Shown piece by piece: positions 1 to 8,619 of a stretch of DNA of 64,000 nt. The notes beneath the pieces are model-generated. The model searched no databases. It was not told the DNA's origin and was given only the letters and a program-made list of their open reading frames with translations. Source of the DNA: Bifidobacterium magnum (lineage in GTDB: Bacteria > Actinomycetota > Actinomycetes > Actinomycetales > Bifidobacteriaceae); NCBI RefSeq assembly GCF_000741255.1, contig NZ_JGZB01000002.1:124001-188000 (forward strand), given 5' to 3'. Position numbers and translations under genes: made by a program. Positions within the stretch are counted from its first letter, which is position 1. Every line of letters begins with the position of its first letter.

Positions 1-1
1 G

Positions 2-349
2 TTCTTCATTTTCATTGGCAACATGCGTCGCGTCCCGCAGTTCGACGAGCTCGCCCAGGCGTTCGTGGGCCAGCATCCGCTGGAAGTCGCCGTCGTGTTC
101 AGCCAGGTCATTTCGAACGTGCCGACCACGCTGCTGCTGTCCGGATTCTGCGACAAGTGGGTGCCGCTGATTATCGGTACGAACTTGGGCGGCATGGGTA
201 CGATCATCGCGTCGATGGCGTCGCTGATCACGTACAAGTGCGTCACCAAGGAATACCCAACCAAGAAAGGCCGTTATCTGGCCGTCTACAGCGCCGCGAA
301 TTTCAGTTTCCTGATTATTCTGATGGGATTGAGCTACATTATCGAGTAG
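2..349 (+). CDS. SLC13/DASS-type anion permease, C-terminal part (runs off the left edge)
   Basis: Only about 115 C-terminal residues are present; the frame is open to the window edge, and the first in-frame ATG at 23 lies inside a membrane segment, so it is not the true start. The visible part holds an SNVPTT stretch and a TNLGGMGTIIASMASL stretch, the re-entrant/Asn-Thr type motif seen in divalent anion:Na+ symporters, followed by a last transmembrane helix. Family members carry di- or tricarboxylates or other anions across the cytoplasmic membrane; the substrate cannot be told from this fragment. A hairpin terminator follows at 392. Confidence 0.7.
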   Translation, partial: FFIFIGNMRRVPQFDELAQAFVGQHPLEVAVVFSQVISNVPTTLLLSGFCDKWVPLIIGTNLGGMGTIIASMASLITYKCVTKEYPTKKGRYLAVYSAANFSFLIILMGLSYIIE

Positions 350-391
350 TGCGTTCCGTATGATGCGTTGAATATTTCCGATATGTGAGTG

Positions 392-423
392 CGCGGCGAT
401 ACAGGCGTGTATCGCCGCGTTTT
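392..423 (+). terminator. rho-independent terminator after the anion permease
   Basis: A perfect 12-bp stem (392-403 with 408-419) around a GGCG loop is followed by TTTT. It sits 43 bases after the permease stop and before the DXS-like gene, so the two are separate transcription units. Confidence 0.8.
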
Positions 424-506
424 GTATGCGTTCAGTGATGCCGCGCTGGTTTGGTTGTGGCGCTGGCTAATATCGAAACGACATGAAGCAAGCCGAGGGG
501 GAAATG

Positions 507-2381
507 ATGAGGACTGATCTGCTGGACAAGATTTCGGGCCCGCAGGATGTCAAACATCTCACACCGCAGGAATTGGTGGAACTGTGCAAGGAGATCCGGA
601 CGGCGTTTGTGGCGTTCGGCAAGGAACACGGTGGCCATATCGGATCGAATCTGGGCCTGGTGGAGGCGAGTGTCGCGTTGCACTACGTGTTCGACTCTCC
701 GCAGGACAAAATCATTTTTGACGTGTCGCATCAGGCGTATGCGCATAAAATGCTGACGGGCCGCGCCGACGCGTTCACCAAGGCGGAACAGTTCGGTACT
801 GTCACGGGCTTTACGAACCCCGCGGAAAGCGAGCACGACCAGTTTGTGCTTGGACACACGGGCACGGCAATCTCGTTGGCGTGCGGCATGGCGCAGGCGC
901 GCAACCTGGCGCATGAACACGGCCAGACGACCGACGTGAACAATGTGGTGGCGATTATCGGCGACGGCGCGCTCAGCTCGGCCGTCGCGTTCGAAGGCCT
1001 GAACAACGCCGGTTGCCAGCAGGGCAATCTCATCATTGTGCTCAACGACAATGAAATGTCGATTGCGGAAAACCATGGCGGCATGTATGGCACGCTCGCC
1101 AAGATGCGCGAATCGGGCGGTTCCTACCAGCCCAACCTGTTCGAAGCGTTCGGACTCGACTACCGCTATGTGGAAGGCGGCAACGACGTGAACGCGCTCG
1201 TCAAGGCATTCCAGGACGTCAAAAACAGCGAACAGCCGATTGTGGTGCACATCCACACCACGAAGGGCCTTGGCATGGACGCGCAAGACGCCGAACATGG
1301 CGTCCGCGAAGGCCATTGCGAACGCAACCACTGGCAGGATCCGCTGCGCGACGAAGGCAAACCGTTGGGTGCGCGCAAATACTATGGTCAAAAAGTCATG
1401 GACCATATTCGCGCCAGGCTCGTGGGGGAACCCAACGTCGTGGTGATTTCCCCGGCCACGCCGGGCTCGAACGGCATTGTGCCCGAGTTCCGCAAGGCCG
1501 CCGGATCGCATTACGTGGACACGGGCATCACCGAAGAACACGCGGTCTCTTACGCCTCGGGACTGGCCAAGGCGGGATGCCGTCCCGTGGTGGCCACCAG
1601 CGCCACATTCTTCCAGCGCACTTTCGACCAGTTGCAACAGGAAGTGTCGCTCAACGGCCAGCCCGTGACGCTATTGTCGTTCGGCGGCGGCATGACGGGC
1701 GCCGACAACACGCATTCGGGCGCATTCGACATCGCCATGTTCGGCAACATTCCGGGGCTCACCTGTTTGGCTCCGACGAGCGCCAGCATGCTGCTCGACA
1801 TGGTCGACTGGTCCACGAGCCTTGAGAACACCAAGCCCGTGGTCATCCGCGTCCCAGGAAACGCCGTGCTGCAAGCCGACCGTGGCGGCCTGGATGAGAC
1901 CCCAGTAAACGTGCAGGCCGCGCTGCATGCGCGCATCGAAGGGCACGGACAGCCGTGGAGCCGCTATGTGACGCGCCAGCATGGATCGCAAGTCGCGCTT
2001 ATCGGTTTGGGAGACGCGCATGTGTGGGCCGGTGAAGTGGTGGACGCGCTCGCCGAACTCGACGAGCCCATCCACGCCAGCTGGATCAATCCGCTGCAAT
2101 TCTCTTCGCTCGACGAATCGACATTGCGGGCGCTGATCCAAAACCATTCACTGGTTGTAACGTTGGAAGACGGGCAGCTGGAAGGCGGCTGGGGCGAGAA
2201 AATCACGGCGTTCTACCAGAACGAACTGCCGGGAATGCCAATGCATGTGCTCAATTTCGGTTTGGCCAAGGCGTTTACCGACCGCGTGCCAGTAGACGAG
2301 CAGCGCAAGGACAACCACATGACCACGCAGGACATTGTCAACGCCATCTGCTGCTACCTATCCGGGGAAACGCGTGCATAA
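507..2381 (+). CDS. DXS-like thiamine-diphosphate enzyme (1-deoxy-D-xylulose-5-phosphate synthase family)
   Basis: The protein of about 624 residues has the full DXS/transketolase layout: a ThDP-binding N-terminal domain (GDGALSSAVAFEGLNNAG, then NDNEMSI), a pyrimidine-binding domain (EEHAVSYASGLA) and a transketolase C-terminal domain. DXS condenses pyruvate and glyceraldehyde-3-phosphate for isoprenoid, thiamine and pyridoxal supply. However, several DXS signatures differ: HSSTS is replaced by HTGTA, and the DRAG stretch before GADGQTH reads FGGGMTGADNTH. It therefore resembles the DXS-like paralogue class seen in some lactobacilli more than canonical Dxs, and its substrate is uncertain. 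GAGGGGG (495-501) lies 5 bases before ATG 507; ATG 504 and 483 are alternatives. It stands alone between the permease terminator and a tRNA. Confidence 0.75.
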   Translation: MRTDLLDKISGPQDVKHLTPQELVELCKEIRTAFVAFGKEHGGHIGSNLGLVEASVALHYVFDSPQDKIIFDVSHQAYAHKMLTGRADAFTKAEQFGTVTGFTNPAESEHDQFVLGHTGTAISLACGMAQARNLAHEHGQTTDVNNVVAIIGDGALSSAVAFEGLNNAGCQQGNLIIVLNDNEMSIAENHGGMYGTLAKMRESGGSYQPNLFEAFGLDYRYVEGGNDVNALVKAFQDVKNSEQPIVVHIHTTKGLGMDAQDAEHGVREGHCERNHWQDPLRDEGKPLGARKYYGQKVMDHIRARLVGEPNVVVISPATPGSNGIVPEFRKAAGSHYVDTGITEEHAVSYASGLAKAGCRPVVATSATFFQRTFDQLQQEVSLNGQPVTLLSFGGGMTGADNTHSGAFDIAMFGNIPGLTCLAPTSASMLLDMVDWSTSLENTKPVVIRVPGNAVLQADRGGLDETPVNVQAALHARIEGHGQPWSRYVTRQHGSQVALIGLGDAHVWAGEVVDALAELDEPIHASWINPLQFSSLDESTLRALIQNHSLVVTLEDGQLEGGWGEKITAFYQNELPGMPMHVLNFGLAKAFTDRVPVDEQRKDNHMTTQDIVNAICCYLSGETRA

Positions 2382-2421
2382 ATGAAAATCCGTCCCCAGT
2401 GCCATACTGGGGACTCGGTAA

Positions 2422-2495
2422 GCCTCCATAGCTCAATTGGATAGAGTAGCGGCCTTCTAATCCGTCGGTTGCCGGTTCGAGTCCGGCTGGGGGCA
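2422..2495 (+). tRNA. tRNA-Arg (anticodon TCT)
   Basis: A 74-base cloverleaf: acceptor GCCTCCA pairs with TGGGGGC, the D arm is GCTC/GAGT, the T stem is GCCGG/CCGGC around TTCGAGT, and the anticodon loop is CTTCTAA. The anticodon reads AGA/AGG arginine codons, which are rare in GC-rich genomes. The CCA end is not encoded. The closing pair of the anticodon stem (31-39) appears to be C-T, a mismatch. A 9-bp hairpin without a T-run (2392-2414) lies between the previous gene and the tRNA. Confidence 0.93.
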
Positions 2496-2595
2496 CAATT
2501 TTTCCCGTTCTTCATGATGGACGTTTGCGCCGCGCCATGGCGCCGTTCCCGTAGTCTAATGCTCGTAATGAGTTGTCCATCTTGAGGAGCATTCC

Positions 2596-3111
2596 GTGAC
2601 GAACGTCGTTCCCACCACCCAGTCCTGCCCGCCTGTGGCTGTCATTATGGGGTCCACAAGCGATTGGGACACCATGAAACATGCGTGCGACATTCTCGAC
2701 CAGTTCCACGTACCCTACATGAAACGTGTGGTCTCCGCACACCGCACCCCGGAATTCATGGCCGTATTCGCGCATACCGCGCGTGAACGCGGACTCAAGG
2801 TCATCATTGCGGGCGCCGGGGGAGCGGCGCACCTGCCCGGCATGGTCGCCGCGCAAACCACGCTTCCCGTGATCGGCGTACCCGTACAGTCCCATGCGCT
2901 CAACGGCCTCGACTCCTTGCTGTCCATTGTGCAAATGCCGGGCGGCATTCCCGTGGCCACCACAGCCATCGGCAAGTCCGGCGCCACCAACGCCGGACTC
3001 CTCGCCGTAAGCATGCTGAGCATCACCGACGAATCCCTGGCTCAGGCGCTGGAAGACTATCGTGAAACGTTGAAGCAGAAGGTGGAGCAATCGAATGCCG
3101 AGCTTGTCTGA
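2596..3111 (+). CDS. purE: N5-carboxyaminoimidazole ribonucleotide mutase
   Basis: PurE moves the carboxylate of N5-CAIR to carbon 4 to give CAIR in purine synthesis; the enzyme is a cytosolic octamer. Seen here: the GSTSDWDTM phosphate-binding loop, SAHRTP with the catalytic His, [10 protein letters not shown], and GVPVQ. At 171 residues it is close to the usual 160-170. The start is GTG 2596, preceded by a strong GAGGAG at 2583-2588. It overlaps purK by 17 bases, so the two steps (PurK makes the unstable N5-CAIR, PurE uses it) are translated from one message. Confidence 0.95.
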   Translation: MTNVVPTTQSCPPVAVIMGSTSDWDTMKHACDILDQFHVPYMKRVVSAHRTPEFMAVFAHTARERGLKVIIAGAGGAAHLPGMVAAQTTLPVIGVPVQSHALNGLDSLLSIVQMPGGIPVATTAIGKSGATNAGLLAVSMLSITDESLAQALEDYRETLKQKVEQSNAELV

Positions 3112-4246
3112 GGAAACGAATGGCGCCGCCACCACATTGCAGGCCGGAGCAAGCATCGGCATTGTAGGGGGCGGCCAGCTGGGACAGATGATGGCCATCG
3201 CCGCACGCTACCAAGGTTTTGGTATTGAAGTGCTCGATCCGGGCTCCCCATGTTCCGCGGCCCAAGTGGCGGACCGCCAGATCGTGGCCGAATACGCCGA
3301 CGCCGACGCGATCGCGCGGCTCGCGGACCACAACGACGTGCTCACCTACGAGTTTGAAAACGTCGACGCCGACACCTTGGACGCCGTGCGCGCCCGCGTC
3401 GCCATTCCGCAGGGCACCGACCTGTTGCGCGTCACGCAACACCGCATCGCCGAGAAAACGTTCATCAACAACCATGGCATCGCCACCGCGCCTTGGCGTC
3501 CCGTGCACAATCGTGCGGAGTTGGCCACGGCATTGGGCGAGCTGGGATACCCGGCCGTATTGAAAACGGCGCAAGGCGGCTACGACGGCCATGGGCAGAT
3601 CGTGTTGCGGACTCCCGAAGACATGGAACGCGTTTGGCAGGATGCGGAGTTTCCCGAATGCGTGCTTGAAGGGTTCGTGGATTTCGCGTACGAGGCGTCG
3701 ATTCTCGTCAGCGGCAACGGCAGCGACTATGTGACCTTCCCCGTGGTGCGCAACATCCACCGCCACAACATTTTGCACATGACCGTGGCCACGAGCGATG
3801 TGGACGCGCGCATCGCCGAGGCCGCGCGCGATCTGGCGCTCACACTGGCACGCGGATTCGCGCTCGCGGGAACGCTCGCCATTGAACTGTTCGTATTGGA
3901 AAACGGCGAGGTGCTCGTCAACGAACTGGCACCGCGGCCCCACAACTCGGGCCATTACACGATCGAGGCCTGCGATTTCGACCAGTTCGCTTTGCATGTG
4001 CAAGGCGTTACGGGCCAGCCCATGCCGCAACCGCGGCTGTTGTCGGACGCCGTCATGGTCAATGTGCTCGGCCAGCATGTCGACCGTGTCAGGCATGCGG
4101 CAGCAGAGCATCCCGACTGGCACGTGCACGACTACGGCAAGCAGGAACGGCGCACCAACCGGAAAATGGGCCATATAACAGTACTCACCGATAATGTCGA
4201 GCGCACTATCGGTGAGTTGGAGGCTACTGGATGCTGGGACGACTAG
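3095..4246 (+). CDS. purK: 5-(carboxyamino)imidazole ribonucleotide synthase
   Basis: PurK uses ATP and bicarbonate to carboxylate AIR, giving N5-CAIR, the substrate of the PurE encoded just upstream. The 383-residue protein is an ATP-grasp enzyme: the N-terminal [12 protein letters not shown] nucleotide-fold loop, a central ATP-binding region with [11 protein letters not shown], and a C-terminal metal-site stretch [14 protein letters not shown]. Length is typical. It starts inside purE (17-base overlap), pointing to translational coupling. Only three bases separate its stop from the stop of the convergent membrane protein gene, and no clear terminator is visible between them. Confidence 0.95.
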   Translation: MPSLSEETNGAATTLQAGASIGIVGGGQLGQMMAIAARYQGFGIEVLDPGSPCSAAQVADRQIVAEYADADAIARLADHNDVLTYEFENVDADTLDAVRARVAIPQGTDLLRVTQHRIAEKTFINNHGIATAPWRPVHNRAELATALGELGYPAVLKTAQGGYDGHGQIVLRTPEDMERVWQDAEFPECVLEGFVDFAYEASILVSGNGSDYVTFPVVRNIHRHNILHMTVATSDVDARIAEAARDLALTLARGFALAGTLAIELFVLENGEVLVNELAPRPHNSGHYTIEACDFDQFALHVQGVTGQPMPQPRLLSDAVMVNVLGQHVDRVRHAAAEHPDWHVHDYGKQERRTNRKMGHITVLTDNVERTIGELEATGCWDD

Positions 4247-4249
4247 GCG

Positions 4250-6886
4250 TCACTTCTTGTCTTCTTTGAACGATCCCAGCATGCCGATCACCTGCCTGGC
4301 CGTAAGGTTGGGCAGGTAGGCGCGCAAAATCGCAATGCCGATATTCGCGAGCTTTGCCGGATCCGGGTAGCTCAAATACACGGGCTTGGCGATGGGCTGG
4401 AACTTCTTTTTGAAGTTGTACAGCGACTTGAAACCGTACGCGGGCTCCAGCATGTTGGCGACCAGCGCCAGCGAATGCTGCAGCATGACGGTTCCCGAAA
4501 TGTTCGACGAATCGTCGCTTGTGGCGTCCGCCGAAGAATCGAGTCCGGCCAATGGGGCCGCAGACAAGCTCACAAACTCGATCTGGTTGTCCGGATCCTC
4601 CACGCCCTGGTCGTGCATGCGCTGGGCCATACGCGCGATCAGGAATTCCATAATGCCGTTCGGCGAATCCGTGCGGTGACGCATGAAATCAAGCGTCCAA
4701 CCGATCACGCGGCCATCACGCCACGTGGGAAGCCAGCTCGTCACGCCCTGGACCACGCCGTCGGCGTCCAGCGCGTACAGGACCTGCACGCGCGGATCCT
4801 TAAGCTCCTCGACGCCGCCAAGCGTGAACTTCATTTCCGGAAGCGCCTTGCCCTGGCTCCACTGTTCGGAAATTTCCACGAACTGTTCCTGGATCTCGTG
4901 GGGGAACTCCTCATAGGTTCCCATGTAGTCCACGATGCCCGTTTTCTTCGCCTTGTTGATGGCAGTACGGATGTCCTGCCATTTCTTGCCCGTGGTCTTC
5001 CAGGCCTGCGGGTCGATGACCATCTCTTCGCCCACGAGCAGCGAATGCCAGCCGAGCTTGCCCAAATGGTCCTTGGCCTGCTCGTGAATCGCGTAGAAGC
5101 ACGGCGACCAGGCGTGTTCGTTGGCGAACCTGGAGAAATCGTCGAGATCGGCCATCCACTCGTCCGGGTCTCCGAACGGGCCCGTCGTGGTAAGCGCCAC
5201 ACCGTTGAGTTCATGGTAGGCGACAGCGGAACGTCCCGTGGGGGAGAACCAGTAGTCGTTGCCTTCCCACGTGGTCATGAAGCTCATGGATTCGCCTCCA
5301 TGCTCCACAAGTTTCTCGGCATGGGCGCGCGTCTTGGCGTCCTGGTCAAGCGAACTGTGCAGCCAGATGATCGCCACAATGACGAGCACGATCCAGAACA
5401 CGATGCCCACGCCCTGGTACAGCAGCGCCGCCATCGGCGTGGTTGCCACGAACACGAGTTTCGTCTGCGTCAGGAAGCCGACGGGAATGAACCTGCTGGG
5501 CCATTCGGAAAGGATGGCCGTAAACGTCGGCTCCGGGTCGAACTGGGCGCGCATGAACCACGTGGCGGCCATGTAGAACGCCGAGCAGGCGAGGAACGCG
5601 ATAATGATGATCGCCGTGCCCAAACGCAAATTGCGCTCATTCGTATGGATCGAGAAGTACCGCAGATTCGCGGCCACAAGAATGGCGAACACGGCCGGCA
5701 CGGCCGTGTTGACGGCGAACGTCCAGATGGCCGTGAGCGGAATGTGCTGGGAGTGCGTGTTGAACGGTACGAACACGTAGTAGCACAACGTGAGCAGCGC
5801 GTTCAGTCCGTAGAACACGATGTTGAACCATGCCGCCGAACGGCGTCCCTTATACAGGCCTATCGCGATGATGAGCATCACCACAATGGGCAATACGGAG
5901 CGCAGGATGTCGCCGGGCATGGACGCGCGCGCCAGCGCATACTGCGCATAGCATCCGTGGACGGTCATGCCGCGCATGCATTCGGCAAGCTTGCCCATGT
6001 TCATGGATTCGGGGGACATGAGCAGCGCCATGGACGTCAGCGGACCGGCGTGGGAGCGCGACGTGGACGCCACGAGCGGGCCCAATGCCAATACAATGCC
6101 GATGGCTCCAAGAATGCGGCGCGCCTCATAGGACGACGCGTGCTGCCAGTGCCACTGGTCGCTTTGTGTGGGCTTGCCCGCGATCACGCGGCCGATGATC
6201 TGGCCGATGATGGCTGCGGCCAGCGTGCAATAGTCGCCCGGATTGCCGCCATAGAGCAGTACCACGAGGATGGCCGCATAGCCCACAATGCGGATGCGCT
6301 GGCGCCACAAGCGGTGCGCGAAACACGTGGCGGCCATAAGTGCGCCGATCACCAGCGTCACAGGGCTCAACGTGAACCCGATGTGGAATACGTCGGGAGA
6401 GCTGCCGAACAGCCAGCTGGCGCCCGCGCATACGAACAGGCCCACGAATACGCCGCCCACGGCGCTGAGCACACAGATAAGCGTGGTGCGGGCACCTCCC
6501 ATGATGGGCTCGGCCAGGCACAGCACGATAAGCATCAAAATGGCTTCAACAACCAGTTGGAACAGGCTGCGTGTCAAAAAAAGCGACGGCAACAGTTTTG
6601 CGAAGTCGAAGTCGCCCAGATTCGTGGTGAGCGACGCGTAGGGAAGCTTCTCGTGCTGGATGGCGAACCACATCCACCACAGCAGGTTGACGACTATGAA
6701 ACCGGCCACTACCCACAGTGCGAAACGCTGTTCGTGGGCCCACTGGCGCAAATCGGCCATAAGCCTCGACCACGCGGGGTCCGCCTCACGCCTGTAAGGC
6801 TGCTTGCGTGGTCCCGGGCGTTTGGCAGGGGATTGCTTATCCTGCTGTTCCTGCGCTGTAGGAGCGTTGCTTGCCTGCTCACTCAA
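4250..6886 (-). CDS. DUF2156 / MprF-like membrane protein with rhomboid-like N-terminal region
   Basis: The 878-residue protein has a soluble basic, Pro-rich N-terminus (about 1-45), roughly ten to twelve hydrophobic segments to about residue 520, and a soluble C-terminal domain of DUF2156 type (about 540-850; GEEMVIDPQAW, WTLDFMRHR, FVSLSAAPLAG). DUF2156 is the GNAT-like domain of MprF enzymes, which transfer an amino acid from aminoacyl-tRNA to phosphatidylglycerol on the inner membrane face. The first six helices recall a rhomboid fold, but the usual GxSG serine motif is not evident, so proteolysis is unlikely. The start ATG overlaps the stop of the esterase gene by four bases. The lipid-aminoacylation role is an inference from the domain. 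Confidence 0.75.
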   Translation of the reverse strand: MSEQASNAPTAQEQQDKQSPAKRPGPRKQPYRREADPAWSRLMADLRQWAHEQRFALWVVAGFIVVNLLWWMWFAIQHEKLPYASLTTNLGDFDFAKLLPSLFLTRSLFQLVVEAILMLIVLCLAEPIMGGARTTLICVLSAVGGVFVGLFVCAGASWLFGSSPDVFHIGFTLSPVTLVIGALMAATCFAHRLWRQRIRIVGYAAILVVLLYGGNPGDYCTLAAAIIGQIIGRVIAGKPTQSDQWHWQHASSYEARRILGAIGIVLALGPLVASTSRSHAGPLTSMALLMSPESMNMGKLAECMRGMTVHGCYAQYALARASMPGDILRSVLPIVVMLIIAIGLYKGRRSAAWFNIVFYGLNALLTLCYYVFVPFNTHSQHIPLTAIWTFAVNTAVPAVFAILVAANLRYFSIHTNERNLRLGTAIIIIAFLACSAFYMAATWFMRAQFDPEPTFTAILSEWPSRFIPVGFLTQTKLVFVATTPMAALLYQGVGIVFWIVLVIVAIIWLHSSLDQDAKTRAHAEKLVEHGGESMSFMTTWEGNDYWFSPTGRSAVAYHELNGVALTTTGPFGDPDEWMADLDDFSRFANEHAWSPCFYAIHEQAKDHLGKLGWHSLLVGEEMVIDPQAWKTTGKKWQDIRTAINKAKKTGIVDYMGTYEEFPHEIQEQFVEISEQWSQGKALPEMKFTLGGVEELKDPRVQVLYALDADGVVQGVTSWLPTWRDGRVIGWTLDFMRHRTDSPNGIMEFLIARMAQRMHDQGVEDPDNQIEFVSLSAAPLAGLDSSADATSDDSSNISGTVMLQHSLALVANMLEPAYGFKSLYNFKKKFQPIAKPVYLSYPDPAKLANIGIAILRAYLPNLTARQVIGMLGSFKEDKK

Positions 6887-8259
6887 CCTCGTAACACCTC
6901 AATTCCCGAGTAGTCTTCCCAAGTTTTATTGACGGAACCGAGCCCCATGCGCTCGCAATACCATGGCATTGCGGCGGCGAACACCTGGTTCACGGCCTTC
7001 CACGTGTGACCCGCGTTCAACGACTCTAATTCCACGACGTGCCAACCCGCCTCGAACGCGGCCGCGCCGATAACCTTCACGTTGTTCATGGAATACGCGT
7101 CCTGGTTGCCCGCCGCGATCACCATGGTCTGGTTAGAAGGGGCGTTCTCGCGCAACGCGATCGTGGGCACCATGCGGTCATACGCATACTTGTCGCCGGC
7201 GAAATCGTCACGCACCATCTGTGCCACCGTACCATCAGTCGGCTGCAATTCGCCGTCCACGGCGAGCACATTGCCGAACAATTCCGGATAATTCGGCGCC
7301 AATGACGTGGCGCACGTGCCGCCCTGGGAGAAGCCGCCGATCACCCAGTCGTCCGGATTGTCGCTTACGGGCAGGTTGTGGCGGATCCAGTCCGGCACAT
7401 CCTGCGTCAGGTAGGTTTCCGCATTGCCGTACTTGATCGTGTTGGAACACAGGCTGTTATGGTCGTCCGCGCCATTCTGGTCGGGAGACACCACAATCGG
7501 GGCCAAACCATGGTGCTCATGCGCGTACGTCGTAAGCACGCTGACCGTGTTGCTCGCTCCGAAATAGCGGCCCGGGCTTCCGGGCTGGCCGGCAAGCATC
7601 ACCATGACGGGCAGTTTCGGCGGACGCTTGGCGAATGCGGCCGGCGGCAGCCACACCATTGCCTGGCGCGCCTTGAATCCCGAACGAGTATTGGGAATGT
7701 TCACGCGCATGGTCTTGCCTTCGTCGGGAACACGCTCGCTCTCTCCAAGCTCGGCCTGTTGTTTCCACTGCACAAGGCTTTCCGTTTGCGTGGACACCTC
7801 GCCGTCATGGAACAGCGGGTACGGAGAGTAGTTGAAAATGGAACCGATTGTCGTGTACTCGCCATAAATCGAGTCTACATGAATCGCGCTGGCCAGCAAC
7901 GTCACGGGAATCAGCACAATGGCAACCGCGCGTTTCCAACCGCGCGTCGTGAACACCGCAGCCCACGTCCAGCCCATGATAAAGAACGCGAACGAAACGG
8001 CATGAATGACTTTCCAGCCCAATTCCGCGCCGAAAATCATCGAATTTGAGCAGAACCACGAAATGAAAAACGCGGCCACGGCGCTTATCGACGCCACGAT
8101 CAACTGCACGAGCACGGGCTTGTACGAACGCCTCAACAACAGTCCGATAGCGATCAGCCCGATGCCGACAATGGTGACATACCATACGGTGGCGGGGAAC
8201 CATCCTTTAAGTAAGTGAATACCCATAAAGGTGTTCACAAACGACGAGGCGAGCAACAT
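6883..8259 (-). CDS. membrane-anchored alpha/beta-hydrolase esterase (antigen-85/esterase-D-like)
   Basis: About 458 residues: four or five N-terminal hydrophobic helices (to about residue 130), a linker, then an alpha/beta-hydrolase domain. The nucleophile elbow GFSQGG is clear, and NAGHTW near the end supplies a likely catalytic His; the acid is probably one of the Asp residues after AAGNQDAYS. The fold is like that of actinobacterial putative esterases related to mycolyltransferases, so an envelope acyl-ester substrate is plausible but unproven. ATG 8259 was chosen over the longer frame because AAGGAAC lies just upstream. It is the first gene of a two-gene operon: its stop overlaps the start of the DUF2156 gene in ATGA. 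Confidence 0.75.
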   Translation of the reverse strand: MLLASSFVNTFMGIHLLKGWFPATVWYVTIVGIGLIAIGLLLRRSYKPVLVQLIVASISAVAAFFISWFCSNSMIFGAELGWKVIHAVSFAFFIMGWTWAAVFTTRGWKRAVAIVLIPVTLLASAIHVDSIYGEYTTIGSIFNYSPYPLFHDGEVSTQTESLVQWKQQAELGESERVPDEGKTMRVNIPNTRSGFKARQAMVWLPPAAFAKRPPKLPVMVMLAGQPGSPGRYFGASNTVSVLTTYAHEHHGLAPIVVSPDQNGADDHNSLCSNTIKYGNAETYLTQDVPDWIRHNLPVSDNPDDWVIGGFSQGGTCATSLAPNYPELFGNVLAVDGELQPTDGTVAQMVRDDFAGDKYAYDRMVPTIALRENAPSNQTMVIAAGNQDAYSMNNVKVIGAAAFEAGWHVVELESLNAGHTWKAVNQVFAAAMPWYCERMGLGSVNKTWEDYSGIEVLRG

Positions 8260-8619
8260 GTTCCTTCTTTCAAGGTCAACAGACCACAGACACAGACACA
8301 ATATGCGAAATCCATATAAGCCGGAACACGCAGTATTGTCCTTATTATTTATCGTAACGGGAATGGCCCATCGTAGGACATCCGTTTGTCAACGCGCTAA
8401 AAGTCGGCCTTTTACCGGCCTTTGGTGACCCACTTCACAACACGGTTTTGTCGTATTCTCGACAGACAATAGCGGACGGACCATGACCCGTGTGGTATGT
8501 GGTAACGACTCATCTGGTCTGAAGAACTGAAACGACGGTCGAACTGGCGAACCAGCGTACCGTATATGACTACAAAAAAGAACGGTTGTAGCGTGCAACA
8601 ATCACAACATGAGAACACT
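8260..8619. other. divergent intergenic region between the esterase and the LtaS-like gene
   Basis: About 360 bases without a convincing gene. It must hold the divergent promoters of the esterase operon and the LtaS-like gene; no box is clear enough to name. A nested inverted repeat (ACGGT at 8535-8539 with ACCGT at 8559-8563, and CTGG with CCAG inside) ends two bases before ATG 8566. That would hide this codon in a hairpin and argues for the later start at 8620. Confidence 0.5.

Noticed and set aside
2392..2414. Hairpin before tRNA-Arg as a terminator of the DXS-like gene
   Set aside because: The 9-bp stem is good but no T-run follows, so it was not listed as a terminator.
4475..6913. An 812-codon open frame on the plus strand opposite the DUF2156 gene
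   Set aside because: It mirrors the minus-strand gene; its product is rich in Arg, His and Gly without family motifs, as expected for antisense frames in GC-rich DNA.
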